In this document: piece by piece, positions 60,788 through 64,000 of the stretch
Numbering within the stretch: position 1 is the stretch's first letter
Layout: each line of letters opens with the position of its first letter
Assembly (NCBI GenBank): GCA_025384855.1
Contig: JALAHT010000003.1
Location: 293,314 to 357,313 of the forward strand
Direction: 5' to 3'
Origin: Luteirhabdus salina
GTDB taxonomy: Bacteria > Bacteroidota > Bacteroidia > Flavobacteriales > Flavobacteriaceae
Length of the DNA stretch: 64,000 nucleotides
The notes under the pieces: generated by a model
What the model saw: the letters and a program-made list of their open reading frames with translations, nothing else
What the model was told of the DNA's origin: nothing
The model's database searches: none
Program-made: the position numbers and the translations under genes

Positions 60788-61963
60788 ATGAATAAGGTAG
60801 TTTTAAATCGGTCAAAACATCGAAATCGCTCCGTTATAACCCTGAAGTTTGGTTTCAATTCTGAACTAAAGCGGAAAGTGATGAACATTCAGCCTGTTCG
60901 TTGGAGCCAAACTCTTTCATCTTTTTACGTTTACGAAAATGATCTCAGCAGTGCTTTATTGGTCAATGCCCTCATTTATCAACAGGTGAAAGTTAATTTT
61001 TCGGCATTGCACGTCCGTGTTAATCAACCTCCTAAAAAAGCAATCGAATGCAAGGTATCCCCTACCATACAAACGGAGATGGTACAGCTTCGTCGGTATT
61101 TGGAGGGGCAGCGTTTTAGCGAGAGTACTGTGAAAACGTATTGCGTATTCATTGAAGATTTTTTGAGTTTTTGGGAAAAGAGTCAAAAGCAAAACATAGA
61201 GAAGGATGATCTTCGTTTGTTTATTGAGGAACAAGTTTCCAAGAAACGATACGGGATCAGCACTCACCGACAATTGGTTAGTGCGCTAAAACATATGGTC
61301 GAATATTATAAACTAGATGAAATAGACGACATTGAAACCCTACGTCCCAAAAAGTCACGATATCTACCAACCGTTTTAAGTCAGCAGGAGGTCATCGCAA
61401 TATTACAGGTCACTCGCAACCTCAAACATAGAGCTACATTAGCCCTTATCTATTCCACAGGAATGCGAATTGGTGAAGTGTTATCCTTAAAACTTAACGA
61501 CATTGATGTTGATCGTCGACAAATATTTATTCGTCATGCAAAGGGCCGAAAAGACCGAATGGCGATTATGGCGGAGAGTTTTATTCCATTATTCAGAAAC
61601 TATTTTATGAGTTATCAGCCGAAGGTATGGTTTGTTGAAAGTCCGAATGGCGGTCAATACTCACCAAGCACTATCAGACATTTTTTAAAGAGAGCCTGTA
61701 GGCGTGCTGGCATCCGGAAGCGTGTTACTCCCCATACATTGAGGCATAGCTATGCCACTCATTTAATTGAAGCGGGTGTTGGTTTACGTCATGTTCAGGA
61801 TTTGTTAGGTCATTCGAAGCCTGAAACCACTATGATATATACACATGTTGCCAAAAAAGACTTATTAGCGATTAAAAGTCCGTTAGATCAAGCATTATTG
61901 GAAGTTTACCCTCCCGATAACGAGGTACGCAAACTTCCCTTTTCCGATACCTTTAGCGGATAA
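60788..61963 (+). CDS. Tyrosine recombinase (XerC/D-like) of the cassette array
   Basis: 391 residues. All catalytic residues are present: Arg227 (GMRIGEV), Lys252 (HAKGRKDR), His316 and Arg319 (PHTLRHSY), His342 (LLGHS) and the nucleophile Tyr351 (MIYTHV). Core-binding SAM-like domain at about 92-185 (TVKTYCVFIEDFLSFWEK), catalytic domain at 190-370. An extra N-terminal domain of some 85 residues (VITLKFGFNSELKRKVMNIQ) resembles that of other Bacteroidota integrases. The IntI-specific insertion before the HTLRH motif is absent. It should cut at the array sites; its stop codon lies in the first site. Confidence 0.92.
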   Translation: MNKVVLNRSKHRNRSVITLKFGFNSELKRKVMNIQPVRWSQTLSSFYVYENDLSSALLVNALIYQQVKVNFSALHVRVNQPPKKAIECKVSPTIQTEMVQLRRYLEGQRFSESTVKTYCVFIEDFLSFWEKSQKQNIEKDDLRLFIEEQVSKKRYGISTHRQLVSALKHMVEYYKLDEIDDIETLRPKKSRYLPTVLSQQEVIAILQVTRNLKHRATLALIYSTGMRIGEVLSLKLNDIDVDRRQIFIRHAKGRKDRMAIMAESFIPLFRNYFMSYQPKVWFVESPNGGQYSPSTIRHFLKRACRRAGIRKRVTPHTLRHSYATHLIEAGVGLRHVQDLLGHSKPETTMIYTHVAKKDLLAIKSPLDQALLEVYPPDNEVRKLPFSDTFSG

Positions 61964-61997
61964 ACGTGTATATTTGGGTTGATATAACACGTTGGCA
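61961..61997 (+). repeat. attI-like recombination site
   Basis: Starts with the recombinase stop codon. AACGTGTATAT (61963-61973) and ATATAACACGTT (61982-61993) form an imperfect inverted repeat with one bulged base, ending in GTTGGCA (61991-61997), the same crossover box as the array sites. It lacks the long structured middle, as attI does relative to attC. Confidence 0.7.
61969..61976 (+). promoter_or_regulatory. Cassette promoter candidate (-7) inside the attI-like site
   Basis: TATATTTG matches TAnnTTTG and points into cassette 1, where integrons carry their Pc promoter. No clear -33 element is seen. Confidence 0.4.
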
Positions 61998-62009
61998 ACA
62001 ATTTGAGGA

Positions 62010-62480
62010 ATGAGTCACAAAAAAAAAGGACAATTAACTACATCATCAGAATGGGCTAAACATTTGAGAAAAATTGGAAAGCGATTTTTCTGGAAAGGCG
62101 AACGACTTGCCGAAAGAAAAATGATTGATGAAAGCATTTCTGAACTCAAAACAAAACCCCTATCAGAATCTGAAATTGAGAATGCTGAAAAGCTGTATGA
62201 ATATCTGATCATAAGACTCCCAAGTTCCTTAGAAATTAAAGAATTAGAGAATCTTTGTTTTTCTCTGTTTTGTACACTTGATATTCTGCCTGAAAACTTT
62301 ATGACGATGAAAATCACTAAAAGTGTCTTAGCGGTAACATTTATGAAAATAGCAGTGACTAAAAATGTTGCTAATCAAGAAGATAAAATTGATTGGATTG
62401 AACGAATCGATAACTTTTTAGAAAGGGATAATAATTTTCCAGAGATTGAAAATGCTCGAAGATTGATCGGAACTAATTGA
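62010..62480 (+). CDS. Cassette 1 protein, unknown function
   Basis: 156 residues; a GAGG lies just before the ATG. The N-terminus KGQLTTSSEWAKHLRKIGKR and FFWKGERLAERKMI is basic and aromatic; I recall similar starts in other Bacteroidota accessory proteins. The rest is helical, with two or more Leu/Ile-rich helices. No membrane segment. Function unknown. It fills cassette 1 almost completely, as integron ORFs do. Confidence 0.75.
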   Translation: MSHKKKGQLTTSSEWAKHLRKIGKRFFWKGERLAERKMIDESISELKTKPLSESEIENAEKLYEYLIIRLPSSLEIKELENLCFSLFCTLDILPENFMTMKITKSVLAVTFMKIAVTKNVANQEDKIDWIERIDNFLERDNNFPEIENARRLIGTN

Positions 62481-62492
62481 TTACAAACTGTT

Positions 62493-62624
62493 GCCAACAA
62501 CGTATAACGCACATTGCTTCGGATACTTCCCACAGGGAACTATCCTCGCAAGCGGACAATCTGGAAAGATTTATCTATTTTAGTCCGTGAAACGACGCAA
62601 CGAGCGTTATACAAAACCGTTGGC
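62493..62624 (+). repeat. attC-like site 2 (cassette 1 / cassette 2 junction)
   Basis: GCCAAC (62493), three bases, GTATAACGC (62502-62510), CATTGC, two nested hairpins, GCAACG, GCGTTATAC (62604-62612), six bases, GTTGGC (62619-62624). Hairpin I at 62521-62545 (GGATA, TTCCC / GGGAA, TATCC); hairpin II at 62553-62587 (CGGAC / GTCCG). Unequal spacers between boxes (AAC against AAAACC) give the asymmetry known from attC. Confidence 0.85.
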
Positions 62625-62922
62625 TATAATTGCGGTGACCCGCTTGCAGCGGATTTCAATTTCAAAAGTTTAGCCGACTCTCACTCGCATGGAAATTGAT
62701 AAAAAGCAGCACGGAAAAAATTTAATTTTGATGTGTTGCGTTGATTTCAAGCTGAAACTGAAAATTCGGGATGAAAAGATTGATCTGATTTGAGCAAAAA
62801 TTGATAATAAGCTAGTTGATTTCTCAGCAAAACGGATGAATCTGATTTAGTTCTGGGGTGATAAAATTGAAACTGATGTTGAAAATGAATCGATTTCGGA
62901 AAAACCCTTTTTCGCAACTATA
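62625..62922 (+). other. Cassette 2 interior without a convincing ORF
   Basis: No ORF of 60 or more residues on either strand. A 34-residue frame at 62689-62793 (MEIDKKQHGKNLIL...) has no support beyond being open. The sequence has repeated words such as GATTGATCTGATTT and GATGAATCTGATTT, so a non-coding RNA or a decayed gene is possible. Confidence 0.6.
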
Positions 62923-63050
62923 GCCAACAACGTATAACGCACATTGCTTCGGATTTTCATATCTGAAAATCCTCGCAGGCAAAAAATCTGGTAAGTTTTA
63001 CCTATTTTGTTGCCTGAAAGCGCAACGTTGCGTTATACAAATCCGTTGGC
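62923..63050 (+). repeat. attC-like site 3 (cassette 2 / cassette 3 junction)
   Basis: Same order as site 2: GCCAAC, GTATAACGC (62932-62940), CATTGC, hairpin I GGATTTTCA / TGAAAATCC (62951-62972), hairpin II CAGGCAA / TTGCCTG (62976-63016) with inner GGTAA / TTACC, GCGTTATAC (63030-63038), GTTGGC (63045-63050). The hairpins keep their pairing although the bases differ from site 2. Confidence 0.87.
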
Positions 63051-63057
63051 AATAATT

Positions 63058-63723
63058 ATGAAGGAACTTCAAAATCCTAATAAAAAACTGGAGAGTGTAA
63101 TCAAAGATTCGGAACTTTCTTCACTTGCCAAAGATTATACCGAATTAGCATTAGATGGAATAATAGACGATAGCGCTCTCAAGGAAATTCCTCTTGTTGG
63201 AACAGTTATCGGAGTTGTAAAGTTTGGAAACTCAGTGAACGAATACCTATTTGCAAAAAAGATTTATAAGTTTTTGTTTCAACTTCATAAGATTCCATTG
63301 GAGAAACGGATTCAAAAAATTGACCAAATAAATTCTTCCAAAAAATATCAAAGTAAAGTAGGAGAAAAAATTTTTGAACTTTTGGATAAAATAGATAGTG
63401 ATGGAAAACCCGAAATTCTCGGAAAACTATTTGGAGCAGTAATTGAAGAAAAAATTGATTTTCTTAATTATTTAAGGGCAGCACACATCATAAAGAATAT
63501 ATTTTATTATGATTTAGTTGAATTGAAGAGCCATTATGATGGAAGGTGGATTCATGGTGGCGTGACGGATGAAATATATTCTAATGGAATAGTTGACGTT
63601 GACTACACAATATCTATGAAAGAAGCTGAAAATGACTGGAATAATATTCCAAGAGAAGATAAATATCCTGATACAAAATTGAGCGAGATTGGTGATATAA
63701 TAATTAATATCGGTATGTCATAA
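63058..63723 (+). CDS. Cassette 3 protein, unknown function
   Basis: 221 residues from the ATG at 63058, eight bases after the crossover box; an earlier in-frame start at 63007 lies within the site and is rejected. The start KELQNPNKKLESVIKDSELS is helical; a central ALKEIPLVGTVIGVVKFGNS is hydrophobic and could touch a membrane; the rest is charged helical. I do not recognise the family. The stop codon is five bases before GCCAAC of the next site. Confidence 0.78.
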   Translation: MKELQNPNKKLESVIKDSELSSLAKDYTELALDGIIDDSALKEIPLVGTVIGVVKFGNSVNEYLFAKKIYKFLFQLHKIPLEKRIQKIDQINSSKKYQSKVGEKIFELLDKIDSDGKPEILGKLFGAVIEEKIDFLNYLRAAHIIKNIFYYDLVELKSHYDGRWIHGGVTDEIYSNGIVDVDYTISMKEAENDWNNIPREDKYPDTKLSEIGDIIINIGMS

Positions 63724-63728
63724 CTATT

Positions 63729-63869
63729 GCCAACAACGTATAACGCGCATTGACTGCGCGGATGGTCAAACTGTTGAGAAAGATTACAAAAAACCACCAC
63801 TTCCCCACCCTAATTGAATTTTACCTAAATTTATGAGCGCAGAACGCGCATTATACAAGACCGTTGTGG
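63729..63869 (+). repeat. attC-like site 4 (cassette 3 / cassette 4 junction)
   Basis: GCCAAC (63729-63734), GTATAACGC (63738-63746), then GCATT-GA-CTGCGC pairs with GCGCAGAACGCGC further on, GCATTATAC (63848-63856), and GTTGTGG (63863-63869). The right box differs from sites 2 and 3, but GTT and the following AATT are kept. The middle is longer and less clearly folded. Confidence 0.75.
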
Positions 63870-63882
63870 TTAATTTGAGAAA

Positions 63883-64000
63883 ATGAGTTATCTAAAACCA
63901 AACCTATATGAAATATTGGAGCATCTTAAAGATAGAAAAGCTCTGTATTTAGGTAATGAATACACCTTTCAATCTTTAGAAGCATTTATTTCGGGTTTTG
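63883..64000 (+). CDS. Cassette 4 protein, 3' truncated by window end
   Basis: 39 residues visible: MSYLKPNLYEILEHLKDRKA then LYLGNEYTFQSLEAFISGF. The pattern R-K-x-L-Y-L-G followed by LEAFISGF resembles a family of small cytosolic proteins (RPGMYLG...LxxFxxGY) that I recall from bacterial accessory regions. Function unknown. Confidence 0.6.
   Translation, partial: MSYLKPNLYEILEHLKDRKALYLGNEYTFQSLEAFISGF

Larger units (their letters stand above)
60788..64000 (+). mobile_element. Integron-like cassette array with tyrosine recombinase (continues past window end)
   Basis: The unit consists of a XerC/D-like recombinase gene, an attI-like site at its stop codon, and cassettes separated by attC-like structured repeats at 62493-62624, 62923-63050 and 63729-63869. 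Cassette boundaries taken at G^TT: cassette 1 at 61992-62619, cassette 2 at 62620-63045, cassette 3 at 63046-63863, cassette 4 from 63864. All ORFs in cassettes lie on the same strand as the recombinase. Within each complete cassette the two ends are complementary over 15-17 bases, as expected of circularising cassettes. Confidence 0.85.

Noticed and set aside
62514..62699. 61-residue plus-strand frame across attC-like site 2
   Set aside because: It runs through the structured repeat and shows no protein-like composition; the repeat explains the sequence.
61961..64000. CRISPR array
   Set aside because: Repeats are 118-141 bases, structured, and separated by gene-sized units, not by short spacers.
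61961..64000. Insertion sequence or transposon
   Set aside because: No transposase is present, and terminal inverted repeats are cassette-specific and tied to the attC-like sites, which a transposon does not explain.

Overview
The window reads as chromosomal DNA of a Flavobacteriaceae-type Bacteroidota. Three things point there. Gene starts are preceded by the Bacteroidota -7 element TAnnTTTG, often with TTG about 19-20 bases further upstream. Shine-Dalgarno sequences are mostly absent. Many genes belong to families typical of this group: DUF4834, DUF4290, DUF2520, DUF2911, the fused CcsBA, YfhO and a candidate capnine pair. Calls were made by eye from motifs; no database search was run.

Layout. 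1-2.9 kb: two Tic20-like small membrane proteins, an esterase, a heptamer-repeat spacer and an MBL hydrolase operon. 3-9.4 kb: a conserved 483-residue protein, Bcp peroxidase, endonuclease III without an iron-sulfur cluster, an ECF sigma factor and UvrA. 9.7-15.1 kb: an Arg/Ser-rich secreted protein, a glycosyltransferase, YfhO and DUF4834. 15.2-22 kb: an outer-membrane protein, a GNAT protein, two PLP enzymes that fit cysteate synthase and cysteate acyltransferase (sulfonolipid synthesis), and an S9 peptidase. 22-32 kb: YbaB, thioredoxin, YegP, threonine aldolase, RF2 (prfB) with a programmed frameshift, ArsC, a TonB-type receptor and fumarase. 32-41 kb: a membrane-bound HTH regulator, the CcsBA cytochrome c factor, and an operon with DUF2520, KdsC, UbiA, Maf, a lipoprotein and MscS. 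41-47.7 kb: a PIG-L protein, a 36-residue membrane microprotein, an SSS symporter, an S41 peptidase and DUF2911. 47.9-50.9 kb: a photolyase operon and a YjdI ferredoxin. 51-60.6 kb: MurA with Asp in place of the catalytic Cys, DUF4290, DUF493, an ATPase, RecQ, Fmt, HU, YqgE, a class IV aminotransferase, tRNA-Met and an NTF2-like protein.

The most striking region is 60.7-64.0 kb. A XerC/D-like tyrosine recombinase is followed, from its stop codon, by a short attI-like site and then by at least three complete cassettes and a fourth that runs off the window. Each junction is a 118-141 base structured repeat built like an integron attC: GCCAAC, then GTATAACGC, a variable structured middle, GCGTTATAC, and GTTGGC. 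The key evidence is within-cassette covariation. The first 15-17 bases of each cassette are complementary to the bases just before the repeat at the end of the same cassette, not to those of the neighbouring cassette. This is expected if cassettes circularise and insert by crossover at G^TT, as integron cassettes do. The recombinase shows no IntI-specific insertion, is transcribed in the same direction as the cassettes, and the sites fold into a branched form. This looks like a non-canonical, integron-like system.
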